Assembly (NCBI RefSeq): GCF_007859615.1
Contig: NZ_CP042295.1
Span: 744,001-808,000 of the forward strand
Source: Mycoplasma anserisalpingitidis
GTDB lineage: Bacteria > Bacillota_I > Bacilli_A > Mycoplasmatales > Metamycoplasmataceae
DNA: 64,000 bases
Direction: 5' to 3'
Under the pieces are notes generated by a model, which worked only from the letters and a program-made list of their open reading frames with translations, ran no database searches and was not told the origin of the DNA. The translations under genes and the position numbers were made by a program. Within the stretch, counting starts at the first letter, position 1; each line of letters starts with the position of its first letter. Below are positions 28,863 to 39,329 of this stretch, one piece after another.

Positions 28863-31517
28863 CTAGTTTAATTCATTTTCAGAAATTTGGTCTGATTTAA
28901 TAATTTCTACACTAACAATTTCGTCATTATTCTTAATGTCAATAATCTTAACGCCTTTAGTATTTCTTGAAGTTACACTTACATTTTCTAAATTCAATCT
29001 AATTGTTAATCCAAGTTTAGTAATAATTAACGCTTGATCTTCCTTAGAAACAAATTTAGCAAAAATTAAGTTTCCTGCTTTATCACCATTTATAGCAGTA
29101 ACACCTTTTCCGCCTCTTCTGGTTATTCTAAAATCGTCTTTATGAGTTAATTTACCATATCCTTCACTTCCAATTGAAAGAATATAATCACCATCATTTT
29201 CAGATGAGGCTGAAACTATAGTGTTTTCATCTAAGTTCATAGCTTTAACCCCAACAGCATTACGACCCATTGCTCTAACGTCTGAAGATTTAAATCTGAT
29301 TGCATTATTAGTATTATTTGCAACAAGAATTGTTGATTCTTCATCAACTATAAATGCAGTTAAAAGTTCATCATTTTCATCTTTAAGTTTGAAGGCATTT
29401 AATCCGGCACGATTAATATTACTAAATAAAGTTAAATCAGTTTTTTTGATAATTCCATTTTTTGTTATTGTTGTTAAGAATTTATCTTGATCATATGAAT
29501 CTACAGGAAGAATTGAAATAATTTTTTCACCTTCATTGACTCTTAAGGTTGGGATTAAGTTAATAAAAGGAATTCCTTTAGATTGTTTATTCCCTTCTTG
29601 AATTTCATGACCTCTTTTTTTGTAAACTTTTCCAAAGTTACTAAAAAGTAATAAATCTGTATGAGTTTTAGTTTGTAAAATTAATGAAATGTCGTCGTCA
29701 TCATAAGTTTTTGCTGAATATGAACCTTTTCCACCTCTTTTTTGTTCACGGTATTCATCAAGATTCATTCTTTTTACATAACCTTTAACGCTTAATGTAA
29801 TGACAATGTCATTTTCAGGAATTAATGATTCATTTGAAATTTTTCTTGAACTTGTTGGATCCACTTTAGTTCTACGTCCATCACCATATTGTTTCTTAAC
29901 TTCTTCAAGTTCATTAATGATTAAGTCAACTAATTTATTTTCGTCTGAAAGAATTTCTTTAATTTTAGCAACTTCCGCTTCAAGTTCGCTGATTTCCTCA
30001 TCATTTTTCTCAACATTTAAGCCAGTAAGCTTTCTAAGCGACATATCAAGAATTGCTTTTGTTTGTCTTTCACTTAACTCAAATTTAGCTGATAATTTTT
30101 CTTGAGCTTCAGCATCAGTTTTTGATTTTTTAATAATTTCAATTACTTCATCGATAAATTGAATAGCAATTTTTAAACCTAAAAGAATATGTAATTTATC
30201 TTCAGCTTTATTTAAGTCAAATTTAAGTCCTCTAGTAGTTACATCTTTTTGGTGTTTTAAATAAATTTCTAAAGCTTCCTTAAGGGTAATTGTTCTAGGT
30301 TCACCTTCAACTAACGCAACCATATTAACATTGAAATTAGATTGTAAAACTGATTTAGTATAAAGCATATTAAGAATAATATTAGGATTAAATCCCTTTT
30401 TAATTTCAATAATTAATCTAATACCTTCTCTATTAGATTCATCTCTAATTTCACTAATACCTTGAATTACATTTTCTTTATGAAGTTTAGCGATTTTTTC
30501 AATAATTGTAGTTTTTCTAATTCCATAAGGAATTTCTGTAACAACAATTCGTGACTTACCGCTGGCAAATTCTTCTACTTCACAATTACTTCTCATAGGA
30601 ATTGAACCACGACCAGTATCATATGCTGTATAAATTGCATCGATATCTAAAATAGTCGCTCCAGTAGGAAAGTCTGGCCCTTTAACATATTCCATTAATT
30701 CAAGAGTATTTAATTCAGGATTTTTAGCAAGTGCAATAGTTGCATTGATGGTTTCAGTTAAATTATGTGGTGGAATTTCTGTAGCTAAACCTACCGCTAT
30801 ACCTGAAACACCACTAACTAAAAGGTTAGGAAATTTTGATGGTAAAACTGTAGGTTCTTTTTCAGTGGCGTCATAGTTATCCATGAAATCTACAGTGTCT
30901 TTTTTAATACCATCTAACATTAAAGAAGCTACTTTACTTAATCTAGCTTCTGTATAACGCATTGCAGCTGCGCCATCACCATCAATAGAACCAAAGTTTC
31001 CATGTCCATCAACAAGTGGGTATCTCATACTAAAGTCTTGAGCTAATCTTACCATCGCTTCATAAACTGATGTATCACCATGTGGGTGGTACTTTCCAAG
31101 TACATCCCCTACAATTCTGGCACTTTTACGGTGTTGTGTACTGTGTGTAATACCTAATTCAGACATGTCATACAAAATACGTCTATGAACTGGTTTTAAA
31201 CCGTCTCTAGCATCAGGAAGTGCTCTAGAAACAATAACACTCATAGCATATTCTAAGAATGACGTTTTAATTTCTGTGTCAAGTTCTCTTGGTTGAAGTC
31301 CATCAATACCTTCATCGATTATTTGAGATTGAATAACATAATTTTCATCATTTTGTGGAATTTCTTCTTCCTCTTCTTCTTTAATGATTTTTGGTTTCTT
31401 TTTAAAAACAATAGATTGTTCTTCATCTTCAAAATCATCATCAGTGATGAATTCTAACTCTTGCTCATTAACTTCTTGCTCATTTTCTAATAAATTATTT
31501 TTTTCTTTTTCAGCCAT
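28863..31517 (-). CDS. gyrA: DNA gyrase subunit A
   Basis: The breakage-reunion subunit of gyrase, 884 aa. After an unusual acidic N-terminal extension of about 75 residues comes the normal start ([41 protein letters not shown]). The quinolone region [20 protein letters not shown] follows, then the active-site Tyr in [10 protein letters not shown]. The C-terminal DNA-wrapping domain keeps the GyrA box (QKRGGKG), which separates it from ParC. At the E. coli Ser83 position it has Thr and at the Asp87 position Glu. A ribosome site GGTGG precedes the ATG. gyrB is not in the window. Confidence 0.95.
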   Translation of the reverse strand: MAEKEKNNLLENEQEVNEQELEFITDDDFEDEEQSIVFKKKPKIIKEEEEEEIPQNDENYVIQSQIIDEGIDGLQPRELDTEIKTSFLEYAMSVIVSRALPDARDGLKPVHRRILYDMSELGITHSTQHRKSARIVGDVLGKYHPHGDTSVYEAMVRLAQDFSMRYPLVDGHGNFGSIDGDGAAAMRYTEARLSKVASLMLDGIKKDTVDFMDNYDATEKEPTVLPSKFPNLLVSGVSGIAVGLATEIPPHNLTETINATIALAKNPELNTLELMEYVKGPDFPTGATILDIDAIYTAYDTGRGSIPMRSNCEVEEFASGKSRIVVTEIPYGIRKTTIIEKIAKLHKENVIQGISEIRDESNREGIRLIIEIKKGFNPNIILNMLYTKSVLQSNFNVNMVALVEGEPRTITLKEALEIYLKHQKDVTTRGLKFDLNKAEDKLHILLGLKIAIQFIDEVIEIIKKSKTDAEAQEKLSAKFELSERQTKAILDMSLRKLTGLNVEKNDEEISELEAEVAKIKEILSDENKLVDLIINELEEVKKQYGDGRRTKVDPTSSRKISNESLIPENDIVITLSVKGYVKRMNLDEYREQKRGGKGSYSAKTYDDDDISLILQTKTHTDLLLFSNFGKVYKKRGHEIQEGNKQSKGIPFINLIPTLRVNEGEKIISILPVDSYDQDKFLTTITKNGIIKKTDLTLFSNINRAGLNAFKLKDENDELLTAFIVDEESTILVANNTNNAIRFKSSDVRAMGRNAVGVKAMNLDENTIVSASSENDGDYILSIGSEGYGKLTHKDDFRITRRGGKGVTAINGDKAGNLIFAKFVSKEDQALIITKLGLTIRLNLENVSVTSRNTKGVKIIDIKNNDEIVSVEIIKSDQISENELN

Positions 31518-31607
31518 AAAACCACCTTAAATTATTTAATATATATAATATATTAAATTGTATCATTTTCCTTGCTTTTTCCAACTAGCTAAACGAGACA
31601 CAAAAGC

Positions 31608-31640
31608 AAAAAAATAAAAATAAAAACTGTTTTTAACAGC
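31608..31640 (-). terminator. trmB terminator
   Basis: On the minus strand CTGTT-AAA-AACAG is followed by TTTTTATTTTTATTTTTTT, just after the trmB stop. Confidence 0.75.
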
Positions 31641-31644
31641 TCAA

Positions 31645-32256
31645 TTATTCAGGTTTTTTAGCTTCTAAATAGTTTATATTTTTTCCTAGTGAAGCAAATT
31701 TTTGTTCATATCCAGTTCTAACATTACCAATATTAAATTTCGAATTATGTAAATCATTAGTAATATTAATAATTTCTCATTTTTGTTCATTCAATTCTTC
31801 AATTGAATATTCAAATAATTTATCATTGTCAGTTTTGAACTTTAGTATTCCATCTATTGTTAATAATTCTTGGTATTGTTTTAAAAATTTGCGGTTAGTT
31901 AATCTTCTTTTAGCATGTCTTTTTTTAGGTCATGGATCACTAAAAGTTAGTCAAATATTATTTGTTTTACCTTTAATTAATTCATTAATTGTTGCAGCAT
32001 CCTTACAAATAACAAATAGATTCTTGAGTTGACACTCATTAATTTTTTTAACAATAATTGCAGCAATCGTTTCAAATTTTTCGAATGCAATATAACGAAT
32101 TTCTGGGTTTAACTGAGCCATCTTGCAAATCATTTCCCCTTTACCAGAACCAATTTCCAACACATCATTCTCTTTTAACACAAATGGAAACTCTTTTACT
32201 ACAAAATCACTATTTTCTAACGTGAACGGTGCTTTAGGATTATTTCTAATTCTCAT
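31645..32256 (-). CDS. trmB: tRNA (guanine-N7-)-methyltransferase TrmB
   Basis: Methylates G46 of tRNA; 203 aa, the usual length. Motifs: [17 protein letters not shown] (SAM binding), RYIAFEKFE, and [18 protein letters not shown], the TrmB signature, whose first Trp is a TGA codon. RTGYEQKF occurs near the C-terminus. The ATG at 32256 is preferred over upstream ATGs: TACAAT stands exactly 6 bases before it, which suggests a leaderless mRNA, and the longer forms would run into the upstream terminator. Confidence 0.94.
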
Positions 32257-32274
32257 AGAACAATTGTACAATAA

Positions 32275-32292
32275 AAGTAGCAAACGCTACTT
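32275..32292 (-). terminator. Terminator of the 71-aa gene
   Basis: AAGTAGC-GTTT-GCTACTT (minus strand) followed by TTATT, 12 bases after the stop of the upstream small gene. It also overlaps the region just ahead of the trmB promoter box. Confidence 0.7.
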
Positions 32293-32303
32293 AATATATT
32301 TCA

Positions 32304-32519
32304 TTAAACAACTTTTAATATTTCTTCTTTAGAATTTCTTTTACCTTCTAAATTATTTCTTTCAGTGTGAATTATTTCGATTTTTTCGTTTGCTCTCGTG
32401 TGTTCACCTCTCTTTTGACCTCTTCTAAAAGATTTTATTTGACCTTCAAGTTCCATTAATGTGTTAGCTTCCGCTACTTTTTCTCTTGATGAAACTAAAA
32501 CTGCTTTGTATTTATACAT
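32304..32519 (-). CDS. Small basic protein, 71 aa
   Basis: A hydrophilic, Arg/Lys/Glu-rich protein (MYKYKAVLVSSREKVAEAN, then FRRGQKRGEHTRANEKIEI) with no Trp and no membrane helix. It has a strong ribosome site (GGAGG, 5 bases before ATG) and its own terminator, which supports it as a real gene. Arg-rich composition would fit nucleic-acid or ribosome contact, but no family is recognised. Its promoter must lie in 32520-32681, a gap shared with the divergent metalloprotease gene. Confidence 0.7.
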   Translation of the reverse strand: MYKYKAVLVSSREKVAEANTLMELEGQIKSFRRGQKRGEHTRANEKIEIIHTERNNLEGKRNSKEEILKVV

Positions 32520-32681
32520 AAAACCTCCGAATAAATATCTTTACATTTAAATTTTAAATTAATTAGAGTAAAAATTTAATATTTTCATGTTTTTTCATAT
32601 TTTATTTCACTTTTTAATTAAATTGAAATATCTATTTTTATTAAACAGAACAAATATAAAAAATGAGTTTATAATATTTCC

Positions 32682-34616
32682 ATGAAAAAAAGTAAAAAAA
32701 TTATTTTATGAACTTTAATAGGTGCATTATTAGGTACATCAGGGATATTGATAAGTTTTGGAATAGCTAAAGTTTTAACTGAGCAAATGCTAAATCAAAA
32801 AAAGTCATATATAACTGTAAATAAGAATAAATCTGATGATTATAATATCGACTCAAAATTAATTAATGAATATATATTTGATAATAATTCTAAAAGTAGC
32901 GATAATTATAATAATGAATATTTAATTTTTAATAAAAATGATGAAAAAATAAAGCATACTGAATTTAAATATGATAAACAATTTAATGCTCAAAAAGTAA
33001 TTGAATATATTGATCCCTACACAAAAATTAAATTTGTTGATTTTTGCTATTACCAAGATGAAAATGGGCCAAGATTTCTTCTGGGCGAAAATGGATTGAA
33101 ATATTTAGCAAGAGAATTTAAAAATAAAATTCCTTTCGGTCCTGAAGTGTTTAATTTGAATGCGATTCATATTAATGATTTCAATATAGTTGATAATTCT
33201 GTTAGAGGGTTATTTATTTCAAATGTTAATACTATTTATATTAATGCAGATTTTTTAGCTGAAAATGGTTATGATATAGAAACAAAAGTTCAAAATATAA
33301 TTCCAACTATTTTTCATGAATATCTTCATTATTGAGCTAAAACTTATGCTGAAGTTGGTATTAATTCAGATAGTACAGAATTAAATAAAAATACAATATT
33401 AATCAGTACAAAAAGTGTCGAAGGAAATTTAACTTCAACTTGAAATAGTTATTTTGTTGACAATTTCAAGGAACAACTTGGTTATAACTCAACAAAAAAA
33501 TATCCTGAAATTAACAACAATAATAGTTTATTTGCTAATTTGAGTTTAAATGATCTTTGAAAAATAGCTAATGAAAACTTAAGTTTGAATTATCCAGAAA
33601 AAAGTTATTTTATTTCTCAAATTGGTAAAAATATTGATGATTCTTATATTTTTGATATTAAAAACGAATCGATAAAATATTATTATTCAATCGATGAGTT
33701 AATTCCTAGAGAATTAACTAAATATTTCTTTATTCCTTACTACTTCCCTTATGAAGAAAGTCCTATTAAAGACTCAACTACATACAAGAATTTAATTTAT
33801 AGAAGTAGTTGATATGGTTTAGAATCGTTAACATATCACAATAGAATTTATTATAATGATTTTATTCCAAATTCATTGTATGTAGATTATTCAAAGACAT
33901 TATTAAATCCTGTTGTAAAATCTCCAGCAAGCAATTTATTTAGTACAAATAAAAATATTTCATTAGTGTATGAAAATTATCTGCAAACAGACGTAAATAA
34001 AGCTAAAGAATTTTATAAATTACTTTTAGAAACAATGGGATATGGTAAAACAATTTCTCAAATTGTTAATGTTCAAAAAAATAGCACAAGCAAAATTAAT
34101 CCAAGCGATGATACTGTCGCTATTGAACCTAATGATACAATGAAAATTAAATTAATGGGTTATTTACCAATTGATTCTGAATATAAAGGATTTGTTTTTG
34201 AATCAAATGATTTGTCTAATCCATATATTTTAGCTGAATTTGAGACACATGAAATTTTTAGATTTCAAGGATATGTTGGTTCAATATTTAACAGAAAAAA
34301 TAAAGATAAGAATTTTAATTTAAATCCTAGCGATGTTGATTATAAGGATGAATTTAAGTCTTATATAACTAAAGAATTCATAGATAGCACTAAAATTAAA
34401 AATTCTTCAGTAATACATTATTGGTTGGATAAAAACAATGATGGACAATTTCAAAATGATGAAATTGTTGATGATATAATAACTTTACCTCAAAATAGAG
34501 ATGTTGTTAGTGAAGTTTATGATTTGAATGAAAAAAATAGTTATATAATAATTAAAAATAAAACAAATTTAGAAGATAAAGATTCAACTCAAAGTGTAAG
34601 AATCTTTAATTATTAA
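32682..34616 (+). CDS. Membrane-anchored zinc metalloprotease (HEYLH) with an EF-hand-like loop
   Basis: A 644-aa protein with an N-terminal signal anchor (residues ~5-27) and a large extracellular part. The zincin motif HExxH appears as IPTIFHEYLHYWA (residues 212-216 = HEYLH). Residues 583-594, DKNNDGQFQNDE, fit an EF-hand calcium loop exactly (D1, N3, D5, G6, F8, E12). The general form resembles the mycoplasma family named after MYPU_1760, though I cannot confirm that by search. TATAAT lies 6 bases before the ATG with no ribosome site. A DUF402 gene follows 11 bases later. Likely a surface protease; the target is unknown. Confidence 0.75.
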
Positions 34617-34627
34617 AGGATGTTAAA

Positions 34628-35311
34628 ATGCATGTAAAAATAAACGATTTAAGAGTAGGAACTATTCTTAAAGTACAAGCATATAAGTTTAACGGCCTTT
34701 TATATAGACAATGGAATCAAGCTAAGATCATTTATAATAATGAAAAACATATAGTTTTAATCTTATATAAAACTAAGGTTACAGAATTAAATGGAGCGGG
34801 TTGAGTTTATAAAGAGCCTGTTATATGATTTATGCCTAAAAAACAAAATTTCAATTGTTTAATTCTAATTAAGAAAAATGGATTTTATAGATATATCAAT
34901 TTGGCATCAACACCAATTTTTGAAGATGATACAATCAAATTCATAGATTATGATTTAGATGTTAAATGTTATCCACAAAAAAAATTAAAAATAGTTGATA
35001 GAGATGAATTTAATACTAATGGTAAAATTATGAAATACCCCGATGTATTAAAAAATAAAATTTTAGATGAGTTATCGAATGTTATTAAAATGTATAATAA
35101 TTTTCAATATTTCTTTAGCGATGATATTATCAAATATTACCTTAAAATTGCTGAAAATGACAAAATAATGTTAAATATTAAAAATTATTTAATACCAGTT
35201 ATTAAAAACAAGACCATAAATCTTAATAATAAAATGTATCAAAAAAATAATAACAAAAAAACTTATAATAAAAAAGCTAAGTTTATTAACTTTACAGTCA
35301 GAAATGCCTAA
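34628..35311 (+). CDS. DUF402 domain protein (NtdP/YgaC-like)
   Basis: A 227-aa protein; residues about 1-150 match the DUF402 barrel. Visible pieces are RQWNQAKIIYNN, AGWVYKEPVIWFMP, RYINLASTPIFEDDTIKFIDYDLDVKCYP and VDRDEFN, with the conserved acidic metal ligands (DYDLDV, DRDEF). In Firmicutes such proteins are nucleoside tri/diphosphate phosphatases. The C-terminal 60 residues are Asn/Lys-rich and not part of the family. It follows the metalloprotease behind AAAGGA and ends at a terminator. Confidence 0.72.
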
Positions 35312-35326
35312 TGTGGCATTTTTTAA
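35302..35326 (+). terminator. Terminator after the DUF402 gene
   Basis: AAATGCC-TAATGT-GGCATTT stem with a T-run; it overlaps the last codons of the gene. Confidence 0.8.
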
Positions 35327-35327
35327 A

Positions 35328-35351
35328 TAAAAAAATCTCCAAAATGGAGAT
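35328..35351 (-). terminator. Terminator of the tRNA pair
   Basis: On the minus strand ATCTCC-ATTTT-GGAGAT followed by TTTTTTT, 19 bases after the tRNA-Arg CCA. Confidence 0.8.
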
Positions 35352-35370
35352 ATCGGTAATAAAAATTATA

Positions 35371-35447
35371 TGGCGCGCCCGGCAGGAGTCGAACCCGCAA
35401 CCTTTAGGGCCGTAACCTAACACTCTGTCCAATTGAGCTACGAGCGC
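35371..35447 (-). tRNA. tRNA-Arg (anticodon ACG)
   Basis: Cloverleaf complete: acceptor GCGCTCG/CGGGCGC (one G-U), D arm GCTCAATTGGACAGAGT, anticodon stem TTAGG/CCTAA with loop TTACGGC, T arm with GGTTCGACTCC, discriminator G and an encoded CCA. It is second in a two-tRNA unit, 2 bases after tRNA-Cys. Confidence 0.96.
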
Positions 35448-35449
35448 AT

Positions 35450-35524
35450 TGGAGGCACCAACGGGATTCGAACCCGTAATCAAAGTTTTGCAGACTCATG
35501 CCTTGGCCGTTTGGCTATGGTGCC
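35450..35524 (-). tRNA. tRNA-Cys (anticodon GCA)
   Basis: Acceptor GGCACCA/TGGTGCC, anticodon loop CTGCAAA with anticodon GCA, T loop TTCGAAT, discriminator T and encoded CCA. The anticodon stem has a weak outer pair. First gene of the tRNA pair. Confidence 0.95.
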
Positions 35525-35535
35525 ATTGCTATGCA

Positions 35536-35541
35536 ATTATA
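35536..35541 (-). promoter_or_regulatory. -10 box of the tRNA-Cys/tRNA-Arg promoter
   Basis: TATAAT on the minus strand within GGTATAATTGC, 12 bases before the tRNA-Cys 5' end; a T-rich segment lies where a -35 would be. Confidence 0.65.
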
Positions 35542-35640
35542 CCATAAAAACTTTTTTGTGCTTATTAATTCTACCACATTAGATATCTTTTTAAAGAAAA
35601 ATAAAATACAAGCCTATTAAAAGAACTTGTATTTTAATCA

Positions 35641-37032
35641 TTATTTGAATTCACTTGAAATTGTGAATCCTTCAGGGATATTGTCATAAACTTGACCATA
35701 GTCATATTGTTTATCTTGGAAATAATTCATATAATCTCTATATGGATCAAGATATTTAGTTTGTCCTTTTGAATCTTTTATTTTAATTACAAAATATCTT
35801 AAATTTGTTTTATTAAATTCATTATATTCAGTATTTTCAGGTCAATCTAATGATACTAATTCAATATTTTTATAACCTAATAAGAACAATGAAAGTGCAT
35901 AAAATTCAACATAATGATAAATATTAGAAATTGTTTTTGATTTTTTATCTTTAACATATTCAACTTGTTTTTCGTAAGATTGTTTTAAATATTGACTGTT
36001 ATTAATATAATTTAACATTTCCTCTTTAGCTTTGTTTGCTTCTTCTAACCTATTTTCGGATTTTAATTCTCTATACTTAAATGCAAGATCAGTTAATTCT
36101 TCTATTTCAATTAGTGTTTCTTTGATCATACGTTCAGATGCAGCAACACCATGAAGATATATATCTTCTCTTGTTCTATCAATTTCACCATGATATGAAT
36201 CGTAATAAAGTAAATCTGGATGATCCTCAACAAATTCAACTGGTGAATTCATAAATTCTTCTGATAATTCATCATCTTTAGAAAGTTCTTCAGCAAAAAC
36301 TTTAGTTTCATCAGATTTTCTTCCAACTTTGTCTGTATTATTAAGAACATACAGCGGTCCTAATCCTGCAACTATTGAGTGAGTTATCGACATATTATTC
36401 TTGTATTCATTATAGTATGGACTATACTTATCGAAATTGAATGGTTTATTTTTAATGTAATCAAAAACCACATTTCTATATACATTTTCAATACTTTTTT
36501 CTGATTGTGATTTATATAGATCTAGTAATTGAATAAAATCAGAGGCTTGAATATAATTAAATACTGCTTCACTTGATTTATAATCAAATGTTATTTTGTT
36601 ATTTTCTCTTTTTAATATTGAGTTTTTATTCATCAAATATAATGCATAAAATGGAGTTTCTTCAAGTACAGCTCGTACTACTGAATCCATAGATTTTAAT
36701 AAAGCATTAATTTCTTGTTCATCTCTTGTGGTAACATTAATAGTAATAATGCTATTTGGTGTAAAAATATCGTAACCTGAAAAAGTAGATTGCAATTTAA
36801 TGTTTGCCATTATTTCATCGTAGAACTTTCTAATTTCAGTCTTTGAAAGTTCTTCAGAAATTTTATTTTCAATATTCTTAGCATTATCTTTTCAGTAATT
36901 TGATTTGATAAAGTTCTTAGCAAAAATTACTGAAGGGTGATTTTCATATATACAAGAGCTAGCCATAATTGGTGTTGACGCAACTGATACTGCACCCAAT
37001 AGAAGTCAAAGTTTGTTAATTTTTCTTTTCAT
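35641..37032 (-). CDS. Lipoprotein of the nuclease/ABC transporter operon
   Basis: A 463-aa lipoprotein: signal peptide, then lipobox Ala-Ser-Ser-Cys (Cys27). The body is mostly helical and acidic, with the Tyr/Phe-rich endings DPYRDYMNYFQDKQYDYGQVYD near the C-terminus. No catalytic motif is visible. It is the last gene of the operon, starting 1 base after the stop of a 91-aa membrane protein. It probably sits on the surface beside the transporter; similar Tyr/Trp-rich mycoplasma lipoproteins exist, but I cannot name the family with certainty. Confidence 0.7.
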
Positions 37033-37033
37033 T

Positions 37034-37309
37034 TTATCCAAACATTTCAACATATCTTCACGATTTGAAACCAGCGTATGTAATTACACTCGATAATACA
37101 AATAGAATCAATGCAAATGCTAACCCTCCTATACTATATGCTCTAATAAGCTTATATGTACTTTGAATTTCAGAATCTAATTCAACAACGTTGAATAAAT
37201 CTATTGTTTCTTTTAATTGATGAATATTAATTGATAAAAGAATAATAGCGATGATAGAAACTAATAATACAACACTTCAAATAACAATTTTAACTTTATA
37301 ATTTTTCAT
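37034..37309 (-). CDS. 91-aa two-helix membrane protein of the ABC transporter operon
   Basis: Two hydrophobic helices (about residues 6-26 and 58-79) flank a polar segment (HQLKETIDLFNVVELDSEIQSTYK). TGA codons give two Trp. It starts 3 bases after the permease stop, using AAAGGA as ribosome site. It is too short for a permease; it could be a small partner of the transporter or the following lipoprotein. Family unknown. Confidence 0.65.
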
Positions 37310-37312
37310 AAA

Positions 37313-38332
37313 TTATCCTTTAATTGTTGAACCTTGTCTAGAAACGGCATTCATAATTCTTTTTCTAAATACAAAGTATGCAATAAACATAGGAATGTTA
37401 ACGAGAATTGCACCTGCCATTTTAATAGATTGAAGTGTCATTGGTTCATCACCATTATAAACAAGACCCGCTTTGAATAATCAAACTGAAACAACTTTAA
37501 GATTATCACTATCTCCAAACACTACAATAGAGGCTCATAAATATGTATTTCATGAAGCGATAGCTGTAAGAATAACAATAGTTCAAGTTGTAGGTGTTAC
37601 CATAGGGATGGCAATCTTAAATAAATATTTAGCACCAACAGCTCCATCAACCAAAGCAACTTCTTTAATTCTGCCTGGAATTGATTCAAAAGCATTTTTG
37701 TACATAGTTGCATTGAATATTGAAGCTACGAATGGTAAGGCGATTGTGAATAAAAATCCTACTGTAGTTTCGTTCATACGAGTGTCACGAACAACCTTGT
37801 ATTGACCAGAAAGAAGAGCTACTTCAGGTAAAACTAGAAGTGCTAAAGCACAGAATCAAACAAATTCTTTACCTCTTCAGTTTCTAAGGGAAAAAGCGTA
37901 TCCCATTAGAATTGTGATAAATACTTTAAGTACAACTGAAAGTAAAACATTTAGTCCTGTTATTGACACTGCTGTTCAATAACCTTCATTTTTTATAGCA
38001 GTCATATAGTTAAATCTAATACCTTCACTTCAAGTTAATGGTACGTCTTTCCCATCTATCTTGAAGTCTGAATCATTAAATGAAGGTAAAATTCTAAAGT
38101 CATTTTTTAGATTTAATGCTTCATCTCATGAGAAAAATGAAAATGAAATCATTAAGAAGAATGGGAATAAAATTATTACACCGAATAAACATAAAAGTAA
38201 TAATTTAAGGAGTGAAATAGATGCGACATTAAATAACGAGCTTTCTCTAACTTGACCGCTTACTTTTTCTTTATTTTTTCTTAAGCGTCTCTTTATTAGT
38301 ATGTTTTGTCATTTCAACTTTAACTCAAACAT
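37313..38332 (-). CDS. Carbohydrate-type ABC transporter permease (MalG/UgpE-like)
   Basis: A 339-aa inner-membrane permease with about six helices. It carries the EAA loop that docks on the ATPase: FESIPGRIKEVALVDGAVGAKYLFKIAIPM corresponds to EAAxxDGAxxxxxFxxixxP. The N-terminal 40 residues are basic and cytoplasmic. The start ATG follows AGGAGAAAG and lies within the upstream permease gene (62-base overlap). It pairs with that permease as the second transmembrane half. Homologues stand in the same order in the MG185-MG189 cluster of Mycoplasma genitalium. Confidence 0.88.
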
Positions 38333-39329
38333 TTCTTTCTCCTAAGTAATTTAATGTAGTTTGTGCCGCAAAGAATCCACCACGTATGATTGATGAGAAT
38401 GTAACTCCAATAATAAATAATGCTATACTTGATGCTCCAGAAATATATATGTTTCCTTCTTGAGTTTTTTGATAGATGTATAACATCAATGTTGACGCAC
38501 CATTAGCTGTAGCATCAGTAGGTTTATTCTCAAATAATGCAAGTGGGAAAACTTTAATTCCGCCAATTATTCCCAGTGTTATTAAAAAGTTAATGGTAGA
38601 TTTGATCGATGGTAAAGTAATTGAGAAGAATTGTTTTACTCCTCCAGTACCGTCAATTGAAGCTGAGTGGTATAAATTTTTATCTACCGAAAGCATAGCT
38701 GTAGTAAAAATAAGAATATTAAATGCTAATCCACTTCATACTCCGTTAATTATTAATGCAATAACTGCATGAAAACCATCCGGTGAGCCCTCTTTTAATC
38801 AAGCGATGTCAGTACCTATAATTTGGTTTAAAACACCTTTTTGTTCAAAAACTTGAATAAATGTAAGTGAGATGGCAACACCATTAGTAATATATGGCAT
38901 AAAGAATACTGTTTGTCAGAATCCTCTTGCTCATTTTCTATAAAGTTTAGCTATAACGGATGAAATAACTAAAGAAATCATTAAAACAAATGGTAAAACT
39001 AAAATTCCATAAATAAATGAGTTTCTAAAACCTATAGCATATTCTAATGATGAAAAAGTTTGAATATAGTTTTTAAGTGTGAATTTTAATGTAACACTAT
39101 CAGAAAATGAGTTTATGATGTTATAAATCATTGGAACAATAGTGAACATGAAAATTAATATTAAAGCAGGTAATAATAGAATAAAAGGAACATAAAATGG
39201 AGTTCTTTTATCTAAAACTGTTGTTGATACATTCGATTTTGAAACTGATTGTTTTCTAAGCGATCAGTTAAATAAAGGTTTAAATTTTTCACCAATTTTT
39301 GCATAAGAAGAATTACTTTTTAACTTCAT
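38271..39329 (-). CDS. Carbohydrate-type ABC transporter permease (MalF/UgpA-like)
   Basis: A 352-aa permease with about six membrane helices and the EAA motif (NLYHSASIDGTGGVKQFFSITLPSI). The end is set by reading the TGA at 38325 as Trp, which adds WVKVEMTKHTNKETLKKK and creates a 62-base overlap with the next permease. The start overlaps the ATPase stop by 17 bases. It forms the transmembrane channel with the downstream permease. Confidence 0.87.

Noticed and set aside
29800..30105. Plus-strand frames opposite gyrA
   Set aside because: Antisense shadows with no ribosome site or recognisable protein.
28863..31517. ParC instead of GyrA
   Set aside because: The GyrA box QKRGGKG and the overall sequence around the active site fit GyrA.
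38325..39329. Permease ending at 38325
   Set aside because: That stop is TGA (Trp); the frame continues to a TAA at 38271.
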